From the NCBI GenBank assembly GCA_963575645.1, contig OY754465.1:39644401-39708400 (forward strand): DNA of 64,000 bases, given 5' to 3'. The stretch is from Xanthostigma xanthostigma. Its lineage: Eukaryota > Arthropoda > Insecta > Raphidioptera > Raphidiidae. Position 1 is the stretch's first letter. Each line of letters opens with the position of its first letter. Both the position numbers and the translations under genes were made by a program. Below the pieces are notes generated by a model. The model worked only from the letters and a program-made list of their open reading frames with translations. It was not told the origin of the DNA and did not search any database. Shown here piece by piece: positions 11,908 to 24,461 of this stretch.

Positions 11908-13022
11908 TAGTTCAGAAGCAAATATAATATAAATATAATGTAAATGAGTAATTCAACACATTATAATATCGATGTTTAAAGTAGAGCTTTCTCTTACCGT
12001 ATTAATTTTCTCGCTGAGCTGAATCGACCGTATAGAAATTCTGGATTTTTCCGAAACAAATGAATGCCCGTGTATTGTATGATCGACATATCGATTTATA
12101 AAATATGATTAAAAGCATTAGAACAGTTTTTAAGAAAATCTCAATTTTCGATTTTTGTTAATTTTAGTAAACTACCCTTATTTTCAGGTCGAAGGGAGAA
12201 ATAAGAACACATCTCCTGATGAATCAACGATGTATTGTGCGCGCTTTCTTTCTATGGTTCTTTCCTTGTCTAAGCTTTGATCTTAATGCAAATACGTATG
12301 TGCGTCTTTGTTTCGTGACTCTTGATTGTTTTTTCGCAGTTCACTGTCAGTTCTGGGGGCTTCATTAAGAAACATAGCTCAAAAAGTCTCCACTACAAAA
12401 TTTGGTAGACAAAGACATCATCTTAAACTGTATTAGATATTATCTAATTTTGACTCATTCAGTATATTCTGCAGTTGATTTAGTATTCGTTTTTCGTATA
12501 TCTATTGATACGCTTTCAAATTACTTATTCTAATCATAGGTGTCACGTATTTTTTTCTCTCATTCATATGTCTCAAGTTCGTTTCTTGACATTGACACTC
12601 GTGACTTCTGTTGTGAGAAATTTATTTATTTCTTGTTTTCTATGGTCACTGAAACGTGCAAATTGTTCGACATTTAATTTAAACTGATTTTATCATTTCA
12701 ACTGGAAATTAATTTGTCAGTTATTTTTTATTAAAATAAATTAATCAATGTTTGAGAAGTAGCTGTACTAATAAACATATAAAAAAACAATTGTATAAAT
12801 ACAACAGCTTCCGAATAAATTTACTCTTCACAACAAACACGAAGCAATTTTAACGTTGAAATAGATCAATTTAAACACTAGGTATTGAGTGCATAATTTT
12901 AAATGTTATATTTTGTTCTCAGAGGGGATCAAGTTTTCAAAAACTATTCCTGTATTGTTTTAGAATGTACTCTCATTTTATACTACAAAATCACGAAAAA
13001 AGCATCGAATCTTTTATTTTAT
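11908..13022. other. Gene-free stretch between two DNA elements
   Basis: Unique-looking AT-rich sequence. The short open frame at 12505-12687 has no domain. Confidence 0.5.
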
Positions 13023-13026
13023 TTAA

Positions 13027-13746
13027 GGGGTTAGGTGGGTTTCAAAATTTCAAAAAATCGATTTTTTTTTTTTGCTTATCTTATAATTCAATATGTTTAG
13101 AATATTCTCTTAAAGTTTTAAACGATCTGAGTAATATTCTAAGAGATATAGCCTTCGGATGTTCTACCCTTCAGGCTATGTTATTTGAATGTAAATCTTT
13201 AATCGCGTTTTTCTCGAAACTACGTTTTTGAAATCGGTGGTCACGATTTCTCGAAAAATTATGAACCGATCTCTTTGAAATTTTGCACACTTCTTCAAAA
13301 TAACATTATCTCGTGCTTGAACGAAGGATTTTTTTTTTCTATTTTAAGTGATTTTTCAAGGCCATGAAGGGTGCAAATTTTACTCAAAAAAAGGGTTTTT
13401 TTGTTCTCAACGCCGCCAAAAATGCAATTTTATTTATTTATTTTTTTCCTTCGTCCAAGCACAAGCTTTAAGCATCTACTAACAGAAAATTTTTGGTTTT
13501 TGCATTTCCGATGAATCTGTCATGAGTTATCCTGACCATGCCGATAGAACTTTTTTTTGAGGGGTCACAGGAAACGACGTGCCCACGCCTTAATTTTCAA
13601 TATTTTTTAATGAAAATTTCACAAACTACTTATGAAATATATACCTTTTATATGGTAAATTGATGGAATGAAATATTTTGTTGGTTAAATAAAAAAAAAA
13701 TCGTAAAAATGTACCTGTTTTGAGCCTTTGAAACCCACCTAACCCC
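13027..13746. mobile_element. TTAA-flanked non-autonomous element (720 bp)
   Basis: TTAA tetranucleotides flank the element at 13023-13026 and 13747-13750. The 20-bp termini are perfect inverted copies of GGGGTTAGGTGGGTTTCAAA. TTAA target duplication is the hallmark of piggyBac-type transposases, though the terminal bases are not the CCC start most often described for that group. The interior is AT-rich with no transposase and has two homopolymer-rich arms. It is probably mobilised in trans. Confidence 0.8.
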
Positions 13747-13750
13747 TTAA

Positions 13751-15001
13751 TTGAACAAATAATCGTCTCTATCACTTCTTAATTTTATAATCATTAAATA
13801 ATGTTGTATTTGGTAACCCATTAGTGACCATAATTAAACGAAGTTGAATAGTTATGAATAGGCTCTTTATTCAATATATGAGGACAGACCTGATATTCTA
13901 TGTTCAGCGCATAACGAGTGAGTAGTAACAATTCAATGACAGTTAGTTTTTTCATTTTGATTAATTTAACTGATACAGAGTTGATCATTTCTCATTGAGA
14001 TTAGTCATCAGATTCAACAAGTGTGTGCAATAAGTCACTATCGATATCTGCCCGCTAGCTACACTATGTATATAGTACGTTAAGGCGAAACAGTTAAACA
14101 TTGAAGATATATGGCTAGACCACAAAATACTTTCCCATATTATGGTCTTGTGATGAAGCCAAAATCCGATTTTCAATTTTCGGGGACTTGACGTTAACGC
14201 CCTAACCACGAGATCGATTGCGCTCAAATGTTCATCACACTTCGACGCAAAATCATAAACCTAGCACCAATGTGGTTCCCTAAAAATTGATAGGATCCAG
14301 TTGAAAACAGAAAAACTTTTTTTTTACTAAATAGAGGGTGTAACAAAATGAGTGTTCGCTACTTCAAGAAGTGATGGTAAGAGTTGAAAAAAAAATTATT
14401 AGGTTATGTATCTGAATTCTAGTGCGTGAATGTATGAGCCAGTATGACATTATGGTAAAAACGACGGCTAGTGAGTTTTAATAGTCACACAAGTTATACA
14501 ATAATCACGCACGAGCTATACGTATATAGTAGCTTTTTAACGTATCGCCTATAAAATAGCTTTTTTAATTCTCTACGGCGGCTTAGGCAGCAGTTTTCTT
14601 CTGAACTCGCTGTACATATTATTATATCTATGCTTACATATTTGTAATGTACGTGTACTCACATATGCAGACATCCTATTTTACAGACAGTCCCCGTTGT
14701 GTGGTCATTATGTTTTCAAAAAAATCTCCAAGCTTTTCTTAGCGAATAAATTGACCTAGTCTTTCAATATGACCAACGCAAACAAGGAGAGGCTTTCTTT
14801 TTTAACAAAACCACAATAATTTTGATTTTTCAACGGAATCATCCAATTTGCAACCATCTATTTATTATAATACACATTAGTATTAATTATAATTGTGTAA
14901 TTTCAAAATGTAGTCGAACAAATGAATCTTAATTTCTGAGAATATCGAAAATGCGAGTATAAAACTACGTCAGTTGTCGCGCGTTAATAATAATAATATA
15001 G
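13751..15001. other. Gene-free stretch
   Basis: Nothing recognised apart from a possible, very degenerate tRNA-like segment on the minus strand around 14180-14225 (GTGGTTAGGGCGTTAACG) that lacks a good box B. Confidence 0.45.
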
Positions 15002-15003
15002 TA

Positions 15004-15212
15004 CGGTAATTTTCATTTAAGACGCACCTTACATGAGTTTTGTTAATAATATGATAGCTATGGAAATCATTAATATTTTTTTCCGGAGTATTTTTTGGTG
15101 CATGTTGCATTTTAAGTGTGGAAAAATTTTCTGTAATGCCTTAATAATATCGATAACTACAAAATAAACAAAACCCGCTTATTTATGATGCGTCTTAACT
15201 TAAAATTCACTG
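15004..15212. mobile_element. Tc1/mariner-type MITE (209 bp)
   Basis: Bounded by TA on both sides (15002-15003 and 15213-15214). The left end has the form CGGTAATTTTCATTTAAG followed by ACGCACC. The right end, complemented, reads CAGTGAATTTTAAGTTAAG followed by ACGCATC. The TA duplication and short imperfect termini fit the IS630-Tc1-mariner group. The right TA is also the first two bases of the hAT target duplication that follows. A relative lies at 47134-47308. Confidence 0.7.
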
Positions 15213-15220
15213 TACTAGTG

Positions 15221-15509
15221 TAGAGGTCGGCAACCTTTTGAGACGGAAGAGCCAAAAGTTACCATTTACAAAATTTCCCAATTTTAAAGAGCCACTAAAC
15301 ATGTTCGTTTCAGTCGTGCGGAGGCAGTACGGGTGAGACGCGAGTGGAAATGGCTGAGAGATAGACATGGTACTCAATCATGGTTCAATTGGACGATGTT
15401 TAAGGGTTTATATAACAAAATAATTATTTTCTACGTAAGGAACTGGAGAGCCGCAACTTTACATCGAAAGACCCGCATGCGCTCGCGATCCACAAGTTGC
15501 CGACCCCTG
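15221..15509. mobile_element. hAT-type non-autonomous element (289 bp)
   Basis: Flanked by the 8-bp direct repeat TACTAGTG (15213-15220 and 15510-15517), the duplication length typical of hAT transposases. The ends are TAGAGGTCGGCAACC on the left and the complement of CAGGGGTCGGCAACT on the right, matching the (C)AGNGGTCGGCAAC termini known from hAT elements. Subterminal AGAGCC motifs occur near both ends. There is no transposase coding capacity, so it would depend on an autonomous relative elsewhere. Confidence 0.85.
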
Positions 15510-15742
15510 TACTAGTGCATGGTCACCCAATGGTCGAAATTCGACCGCAATTCATTAAATTTTTGAGCTTGAATGCTATTGAGATCCTATTGTAATTATA
15601 TGGATTTTTCCTGAATCGATTTTGCCTACACAACGTGATGAAACATAAATTGTGCACTTTCCCTCATTAAAACGAAGAGAACGAAATATGTTTCATGACA
15701 ATTTGTGCGAATTAAGACACTCTAGTTGGTACCACATTTTTT

Positions 15743-16158
15743 TTCCTTCCGTATTTTTTTTTTTTTTTATTAAAAAAAACAGTGTGCAGCAACTAAGGCT
15801 ATTTACACTGAACTAAAGTAACAAATATGAAGGTAAGTATAATAATAATAAGTACATAATATAATAATTAATTGGATATAATATAATAGAATAGATATAG
15901 GTTAAATTAATTTATATTTTATTTTTCAGATTGGAACGTTCAAGGAAATTCATTATATATGTAACCGCGTCTTCTTCTTCGTTTAGTATCTTGGAGAGTT
16001 GGTCAGGTAAGTTGTATCTATATTGTTGATATTTAGTGCAAGTTGTTAGTATGTGTTCTATTGTAAGCTGTTGATTGCATGTTTCACAGACTGGTGGCGG
16101 TTCTCTATTTAGGATGTGTGAGTGTGTTAATGCTGTATGTCCGATTCCTTCCGTATTT
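15743..16158 (-). mobile_element. 5'-truncated LINE insertion with 14-bp target duplication
   Basis: A non-LTR retrotransposon 3' end on the minus strand. The 14-mer TTCCTTCCGTATTT occurs at 15743-15756, immediately before the T-run that is the element's poly(A), and again at 16145-16158, immediately beyond the truncated coding end. This is the signature of target-primed reverse transcription followed by 5' truncation. Between them are the C-terminal coding segment (15912-16144) and about 150 bp of AT-rich 3' untranslated sequence. The sharp duplication suggests a fairly recent insertion. Confidence 0.8.
15912..16144 (-). pseudogene. LINE ORF2 C-terminal fragment (Cys-His motif)
   Basis: The minus-strand frame reads GHTALTHSHILNREPPP, then VCETCNQQLTIEHILTTC, then about 35 further residues to a TAA at 15912-15914. 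The order GHT-LTH-H, CxxC, H, C is the well-known zinc-knuckle-like tail that follows reverse transcriptase and RNase H in I/Jockey-type insect LINEs. Only about 77 residues remain; the endonuclease, reverse transcriptase and RNase H domains are absent. There is no stop within the remaining segment. It is a dead-on-arrival 5'-truncated copy. Confidence 0.8.
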
Positions 16159-18799
16159 ATATATAGATATTTAATGTATTCGGTTTTGTTACAAGGTGAC
16201 TAGTACAAAAAGACTCACCGAATTCGATAAGCAAAAACTTAATATTAATGTGATCTCATTTCATTATGTATTAAGCGGGAGCCGCCTGTACATTTTACAT
16301 GTTACAGAGGTCAACGTATTGTCCATGTATATTCAAATCAAACATTATAAGTAACATATTCTATTGATACGATATAATATAATGTATGCCTAGATACATA
16401 TACATACGGTGTCAAATAATTAAAAATGTCTTACGGTGATTTTATAATACCTCAGAATTCTTAAGTACTAGTACAAAAATTATCTTATACATAATCACAT
16501 TACCATGAAAATAAATCATCATTCCATCAGTCAGTGAATTTTTTTACCATCAACTTTGAAAATTCATAGGTTATTATACGAACCCAAAAAGTGCAGAATA
16601 GTATCTACTATCGTTCATATTACTTTGTGAAAATTTAAGGGTAGTCTGTAGTGTAAAAAAGCTAAAAACAACTTTTATAATTTTTAAAGTGAGAGAAATC
16701 TGTTTTATCAATGAAATTTCATGTTTTTGTCAATGATTAATAAATTAAAGGATGTATAGGTATATATTTAAGATGCACATGATATCAACAATTTATATAA
16801 ATTTATAAAAATCGCACCATAACATATTATGTAGAAATAATAATTAAAAAAAAAAAAAACATTTACAAGTTAAGGTGTACTTATATTTATATTTATTTAA
16901 CGCTTGCACAATTATTTATTACTATAGCATTCATATTTAAATCCATTGTGAATCTATGAATATTCACAATTTCATTTGTATACCTAAGGCTTGCTTTTCT
17001 AAGATAGCGGCTCGGTAATATAGTGCTTTGCCGCTCCATTGAATGAATTGTGCTCCTTAAACTTTGATTGTCAGCAATGTGTTTCTCCGAGCCGTGAACA
17101 AAATATATAATAAGAGTATTCGTCCCTGCAAATACCCCCTGCACCCTTCACCTCAAATCTTTTCCCCTCGCCTAAAAACAGTTCGCGCTCTCCCGACGCT
17201 ATTTTCAAAGCTAGAGGGTTCTGGTAAACGCCAAATGAAAGACAAAGAATCAGACTACAGATCCTTCAGGCGAATTTTTTGAAAAAAAATTCCTGAAAAA
17301 ACTTACAATCTTTTGAAAAAAATAATAAGTTACGTAATATTTCACACGTAGGCGAAACTGTTTTTCAAAAAAATTGCCTGAAGGATCTGTAGTCTGATTC
17401 TTTGTCTTTCATTTGGCGTTTACCAGAACCCTCTAGCTTTAAAAATAGCGTCGGGAGAGCGCAAACCGTTTTTAGGCGAGGGGAAAATATTTGAGATGAA
17501 GGGTGCAGGGGGTGTTTGCCGGGACGAATACTCTTAAGAAGGCATATTGTTTTACTGTAATATTTTAATTGTTTTTTATTCTAAAAGATGCGATGTCGTG
17601 GTTCTGAAGTGTAGAAGAAATGAGTAAGGTCGTGGTTCTTGACCACCCACCTAAGACCGATCATTTTTATATTATAACAGACAGTATCATAGATGCTATA
17701 ATAGTAAATTGCATATCAAGTGTAGTAATGAGTTATAACGCGACGAGTTGTAACATTGTGCGTAAAACGAGCGTCAACAAGTTTACAGCCTATGCTTTTT
17801 ATAATTTTGATGAATCTAAATTATATATTGCTTTTTCATTTTTAGTGCATTTCAATAAAAATCTTGTCTTTAAAAAGATTCAATTTTCAAATTTTTGTCA
17901 TTAACCTATGCATTTCTGATAATGTAAGAAAAAGGTAATCCCCCATCTTGAAGCGGCCGCTATATTTGATTTAGACCGATCTAGTTGAATTAGTAAAACT
18001 AAATACTAACATAATAACAGGCGAAGTTAAATAAAAGCTTGTGAATTGCTATCGTTTTTAGAAAAATATCTGTTCTGAACTATTTTAGTATCTGACACGC
18101 TGCCACTGGCTGTTATGCATAAACATAAGAAAACAGTTTAACATCGATATATCACCTGTGTGATGGGTTCGAGTGTTCGACGTTTAAATTTTTTTTAAAG
18201 TTTGATAGAAAGATTATAGACAATCAACAGGCGTTTGTGGTTGAGCCCCTTGCCCACGCAAACAAACATACCTACATAGTTTTCCACCTCTTTCGATCTG
18301 GAATGAATTGACTTACAGGCTGTTTATGAATAAGTACTCTACACCCCTCTTTTAAGGCACCTCTATTATTATCAGAGCAAACCAAAAAATCTCTTTTCCA
18401 GACTTTCTAGTATCTAAAACACAATCTGCCTTTAACTGTTTTCTTTAGACTCGTTTCGTGACAAGTATGTTTTCTTATTTTAAAAAAACCGCCGGACCGA
18501 TTTCAATCAAGTATAGATCATTATCCTGGTGACCACGGGCAACTTCAAGTTTAATAGTTGACTAATAAGTTACTATATTTGACAAGGTATCGCAGTCGTC
18601 CACCATTTTGGGGCGTGCGATTCGTTTAAAACAAATACAAGTTTTTGTAACTGAGGCAAATTCGAAAATAAAAATTATCGTTGACAGATAATCATTTTCT
18701 TATTCAAAAATACAGTACCTACGTACCAAAACTATAGTAATTTAAATTGTGTAAAAGCTGCGATTTTTGAATTGCAATCTCAAGTAAGTGTTATTAGTG
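16159..18799. other. Gene-free stretch around the 17111 foldback
   Basis: Outside the foldback, AT-rich DNA. A 94-codon frame with a true ATG (17620-17904) has no recognisable domain and is of a length expected by chance. AAAACCGCCGGACCGATTTC (18485) looks like part of a dispersed repeat. Confidence 0.5.
17111..17536. mobile_element. Foldback element with about 170-bp arms
   Basis: The arms 17111-17287 and about 17363-17536 are near-perfect inverted copies ending in TAAGAGTATTCGTCCC. Shared blocks include CACCCTTCA, CCCCTCGCCTAAAAAC, CGCTCTCCCGACGCTATTTT and AGATCCTTCAGGC. Only about 75 bp separates them. The high arm identity implies recent origin or ongoing homogenisation. Part of one arm has a diverged relative near 59030-59125. 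Confidence 0.85.
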
Positions 18800-18999
<200 letters not shown>

Positions 19000-21900
19000 T
19001 TTATTTTGATATTGGCTAGTACCAACGTCAAGAGGACGGGCAATGACAAAATCTTTCTTCAAAGTACTCTTAACACTGAGCTAGGATATTGTAAAAGACG
19101 GCGCACACTTGTCAAGTATGAACCACAGCACAAACCTATACACAATTCTGCACACTAAATCAGCCCAAACCAGCAAATTTTAATAGAAGCCTTACAGCAT
19201 AGAATTATATCATACAATTAAAATATTTGTAACCAATTAAAATACAGTACTTCAAAAATATATTTTTTTGCAGGTTTTGTAATGTGTGGCTAGTTTTCAA
19301 GTAGTGTTATCAATGCAAATTAATTAATGAAAAGGACACATGACATCACTAGATCACTAGATTGACTGTCGTTGCTGGTTACATGTGCTGGTGTCCAATG
19401 TGCGCTACTGCGTTAAGCGACATGTATACGTTCACAAACAGCTTTTCTATTACTTAAAAATAAACTCGCTGTTTTAATAAACATTCGGTATATGATATTT
19501 ACCACACCATAATTATACTCATAATATTGATTTGTGTCCTCAAGACACGACTGATTTCTCTGTCTCTTTTCAATTTCTTTATCTCTTTTTCATTGTTCAT
19601 TTTACGAATGCATATTATGAATATTACAATATTTTTAAACTTAATTTGCGTCTATAACAATTATCTTTTTCCATGTACCTAATATTATTACAGTTGAAAC
19701 GGCAACCCAAACAGTTTTCATTATATACCTTAAGAAACGCAGTGCTTCTGATTGAAATATCATTCAGCCAATCGCATATGATTGGCTGAGCGAATATGTG
19801 GCACTTGTATATAATTGGTTGAGCGACCTAAAACATGTGCGTGGTTGTATTTGCAAAAAACAAATCTTTGTGACAAAACACCATCAAAGGGTCCAACAGT
19901 ATCTGAGTTTACCGTCTCCAGTAAAGACGATATAAAGATATAAATATTGAATGTAGGTGTTGCCCAGTTCTGAGGGAGCCAATTTTCTGTTTGAAAAAAT
20001 TCTAAAAGATTTTCATTTTCGTCAAAAATTCCGATTTTTTAGGTTTAATTACCTTTAAAAAATCGCAAATACAACATCTTTCATATTTTTTTGTAATTGA
20101 AAATGTTTATTCAAAAAGTTGCGCTGATTTCAATGATCCTAAGTAAAAGTCCGTATTATTAGTTTGGGGACAACGGTAAAGTAGGGTGTAGGTACATAGT
20201 TCACAGGTGAGTCTTGCATCAGTTCCGCGATATTTCACTAAGTCCCTCTGGCTGAAATTGGAGTGGGGGTGTTGTTAAGAAAAACAGTAGTTAGGTCCGT
20301 TCTTATAGAATTACGATTTTTATTTTGTTGTGGAACTACGTGTTCTAAATATGAATGTTTAAATTAAATTTTTTCTTTTACTACAAATGCCAAACTTTCA
20401 TCTGCGATACTTCCATGTAATACTTGTGGACTGGTTAAGTCAAGTAATTGGAGGCTTACTGGCTTAATTTTTTTTTTATTTTGGTATGACATAAATATGT
20501 GAAAAGAAACAAGCCGTGAGGTGGGTTGTTTATTGGGACTCCACAAGTGCGACCTTTGGGGTACACACTACACACGACCAGCTTTCCTGCAGGACGGTCA
20601 ATATTGAATATTAAATATGTAGGCATTTAACAAATTAGATCCGAGAAATATTTTCAAGGAATCCTAAAAATTAAAACACACTTTCATTGCAGTATTTTTA
20701 TTTACATAAAAAATGGCTGGATCGATTTTGAAAAAAAATTCTGATTAATGTGATGTTAAAATGGTTCGATTGTATTCGCGAAATTTCGTCTAAAATACCA
20801 TATTTATTTAAACAAGAGAGAGAGAGAGAGAGAGAAATCTCAAAAATTAAATTCGATTTTTGGACCCAATGTACTGGAAAGTTAATAAAAGGCTTCTGTG
20901 ATCATTCAAAAACAGTCTACTTTCTTTGTATTATTTTAATCATTGTGATGCTTGCTTAAATATCAAATATCCGTCGTGCCCTTAACAAAGGACCAGTTGG
21001 TTGACGTGAAGTGAGCCGTGCAACATGCATCGATATGAAGTTTGACCATGCGATGTCGTGCCAACATCGATATACCCTCCAGGCGGTGGTTACCATCACA
21101 TAATACGTGTAATGTACCTATGTAGTATACATATTATTAAAAATTCGATGATAATTTTTCACTAAAGTGCAATGAAATGCAATTTGTTATGCTGTGATGC
21201 ATTTGCATACATTGTGACCCTTGTCTCGTTGGGTTCCTAAAGCAGGTAAGTAATAGATGATTTACAAATTCGGCATATCGAGATTATTTATCAAATATAT
21301 TTGATACATTAGCGATGAATATACACACATATTTTTACCACCAACAATTATGACGCTTTAATATTTTCAGTTTACCATTTTTTTAAATAATAAATCGAAA
21401 ACTCCATTACCAGTTCTCATTCGCTCAGAACTGGGGGCATGTAATGGAAGTTACAAAAAAAAGACGCTACATAATCACATAGTGTTTATTAATTTCTTAG
21501 ATCGCAGAATTCGTGCCAGACAGGCGATTTACTAAAAAGCCTCGTATACAGAAATTGTAATGCATTTTCGTTTATCATTTTTACACCGAGAGATGGCGTT
21601 AGTGCGCTTATTTTTACAAATTATCTATATCATCATAGTACCAAAGAAGTTAATATTTTATTTATATTTCAGAACAAGAATGAGCGATGTCTTTAAAAAA
21701 ACATTTACAATGTAAACTTCGTAAGTGCGACAAAAATAATTGATATAAAAAGTTTTGGTAGCGTAGTAAGAATAAAATTAATAAAACGAACTCATTGACA
21801 ACGAAACATAAAATCATTGTTTCATAAAGCATTACATTTTGTGTCGTCAATCGATGAATTCGTTCTATTTATTTTTATCCTTACTGCACTCTCGAAACTC

Positions 21901-22329
21901 GATAGCAATTACCTGTGTCACATTCACGAGCTTTAGATTTGCATTGTAAATGTTGTTGCTGAGAATACATTATATTAGGAAAATAGTATTTTAATAATTT
22001 ATGAAAATATTTAATATATGAATTGGCACTCAGTTCATATAACCTAAGACAGTTGGCGGCCTTAAAGCATTTCATGAACGGTAAAATATAGGGATAGTCA
22101 CGATTACCTTTTATATTTTTGCATGTCTTTTAAGGAAGAAAATATACTAGATGAGGGTTTATTCCTCAGAACTGACAGCGTGTTAAGACATAATTAAAGT
22201 TATATATTTGTACCTGCATTGTCTTGTGAATGCGTTAATCATTTAATACGTAAATTGTACAGCATCGAATGAAATAAAGAGCATCGGCCCTTTTGGGTAC
22301 ATTGTGCCAGTAAAGAGCACAAATATTGT
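19000..22329. other. Gene-free stretch
   Basis: Holds the AG microsatellite at 20814. A good splice-donor-like CAGGTAAGTAA occurs at 21243 but has no coding sequence before it. Two nearby copies of an AT(A)TGATTGGCTGAGCGA-like motif (about 19780, 19810) form a small local repeat. Otherwise unannotatable. Confidence 0.5.
20814..20836. repeat. (AG)n microsatellite
   Basis: About 11 AG units in otherwise unremarkable AT-rich DNA. Confidence 0.95.
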
Positions 22330-22500
22330 GTATATACGACCACGTGAAATATGCCATAACTGATTTGGGAACGCGCCGATCAGGAATGCAAATGGCTCGG
22401 TGCCGGTGCTCTCTGTTAATCGATTAATTCTTAACGATGACCGACGCGCGCCCTCGGTCATATTGTGCACGTTACTTCGTACATAATATTTTGCATACTA
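22330..22500. other. GC-richer patch with ATGACCGA/TCGGTCAT palindrome
   Basis: A local CG-rich island in AT-rich DNA. The inverted arms ATGACCGA (22437-22444) and TCGGTCAT (22454-22461) flank CGCGCGCCC. On the minus strand a 76-codon open frame (22243-22470) crosses it but has no known domain. Could be a promoter-like or conserved non-coding patch; there is no further support. Confidence 0.3.
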
Positions 22501-22684
22501 CGCTCCGTACTTGACTTTCCGTCGAATATTGAGATGAAAAGAAGATATTAAATATCTTAAAGCAACATCCCTACATAAATAACTGTAAATTAATTTAATT
22601 ATATATTTGAAATTTCACTTCTTTTGCCGCGTTTTACACTTTCACGGTAGAGACGACATATTGATATGACTTCTAACTACTAGC

Positions 22685-23125
22685 AGTCCGGGCCGGCTTC
22701 GCTCGGGTGCAAATTGAATATATCGTCGTTGGTTCTGTAATACCTCTTATGTGCAAAAAGTAAAATTTGCAGGAAAAGCCAAAAAGTGGTTATTTAAGCA
22801 ATAGATGGTAAGAACTAGCAATTTCAGAGGTATATTACTAATTCATACTTATCTTTACTATACGTGTTTAATAAAGACGAAGTATTTTCTTAAAAAATAT
22901 TTAACGTTAATTTCGGATTTATTGGCACATGGAAGGAATTATTTGATACAACTTTTCACATAAGAATTACTTCCCCTTGTTGGTTACTGTAAAATTAATT
23001 TGGAGGTATTACTAGTGCATAGAGCTCCGTTTCCTGAATCTTTTCATTTAAAAAACGTAAAATCGGCCAATTATGCACATAAGAGCTATTACAGAACCAA
23101 CGATGATATATCGCATTCTAATGCA
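22685..23125. mobile_element. Foldback element with inverted arms
   Basis: The left arm contains ATATCGTCGTTGGTTCTGTA then ATACCTCTTATGTGC (22720-22755). The right arm (23063-23115) is its complement with few changes. The left end CCGGGCCGGCTTCGCTCGGG resembles the left end of the element at 32596. About 280 bp separate the arms. The right arm abuts the GGTTGCCAG-ended element at 23131. Confidence 0.6.
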
Positions 23126-23130
23126 AATAA

Positions 23131-23583
23131 GGTTGCCAGACCCAAAAATAGAAAAGCCGGACTCGGCATTATATTTAGTCGGACATTTGCCAATAAAAAC
23201 CGCACTATTTTATTTTTTTTTTTTTTGTAAAAGAAACTTGACTAGGTATTTTTAATTGTTTTATACTAATCAATCACAGTTTTTATTACAAAATTAGCTG
23301 ATCATTATAACTAAAAACCACCAATTAACCGCGAAATTCTATTAAACACGAGACAACATAAATCTTCTCATTATTTGGTAGGAAAAACGAAAATATTAAA
23401 ATTAAAAAGTTAAAATAATAGCTACATGATGCTACAATAGCTTTGGCATTTCAATTAGAGAAATTAAAAAATCTTTAAAATAACAAATTTCCATAAGTAG
23501 GTATTGGACTTTACTTTTTCACAAACATTTTCCTTGAAATTTCATTGACAAACAGTTTAACAAAAGCCGGACGCCTGGCAACC
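23131..23583. mobile_element. GGTTGCCAG-ended element
   Basis: Short terminal inverted repeats GGTTGCCAG (23131-23139) and CTGGCAACC (23575-23583). AAAAGCCGGAC occurs near both ends but in direct orientation. The 7-mer CAAATAA precedes the left end and recurs nine bases after the right end, so a clean target duplication cannot be claimed. It resembles hAT-type elements with GGGTTGCCAG termini. The interior is AT-rich and non-coding. Confidence 0.45.
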
Positions 23584-24461
23584 CTATAGGTACAAATAAA
23601 TGTATTCGATTGTATTATCGATTATTTTCAAATGACTGATACCAAAATGGAAGTTTCATCCATCACTAATAATAATTCTGGGCCATATGTGTGATTTATA
23701 TTGGTAATTTAAAAACATTACGTCACATTTAACAGACGCTCGATCCCATAATCCGCTTGTGGATACGTTCTCTGTTTTTCATATAAACAATTTCAACATG
23801 CACTTTACACAGTTACTGTTGTGAAATATGTACATTTTTATCAGAACATTGAGAATAACGAATAGGGAGAAGAGCGATAAATGTTGCGGTGTTTCTTAAG
23901 CGCGCACAGAACTGTGAAATGCCTTTGCCCGTGCTATCAGGGATGTTTAATTAGTCCAATTAATAATTGTCATATGATGTATGTACATTAGTTATAGGTA
24001 TGTAGGTACATTGCTGACCGGTAAGTTGGTATGATCTGGAAACTTGTCTATGTCCAAATCATGGTATTTAGACAAGTCTTAATCTTGACACTACTTCAGA
24101 CTGGAGGGTAACCTTTATTTAATCCAGTTCTCGTTTTGTTTTCCTTTTAAATAAAGCAACTTACAAAGTTATATAATGAGGTCATCATGCGTTTTTCGTA
24201 GCATCATCAGCGAGCTCATATTCCATATGTTTTACTGTGATAACGTCGCAATATCGCTATTGGTAGTACGACATAAAATATGTCAAAAATTACTGTTTAA
24301 AGTAGGTAGCCTTGTAGGACTTCGGCTAATTATAATGAAGTCTGGAGACTTGATATTTACAAGTGATAAATATCGATTTTACTTAAAATGAAAAAATGCG
24401 TTTAACTTTTTATAGCTCGATCACTTTTTGCGCATTAATAAAGTAGGTACGTGCTAAAAAG

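Noticed and set aside
17620-17904. 94-codon plus-strand frame
   Set aside because: No recognisable family and length within chance expectation.
21243-21253. Splice donor CAGGTAAGTAA
   Set aside because: The frames leading into it are short or closed; without a coding exon or acceptor it is just a motif match.
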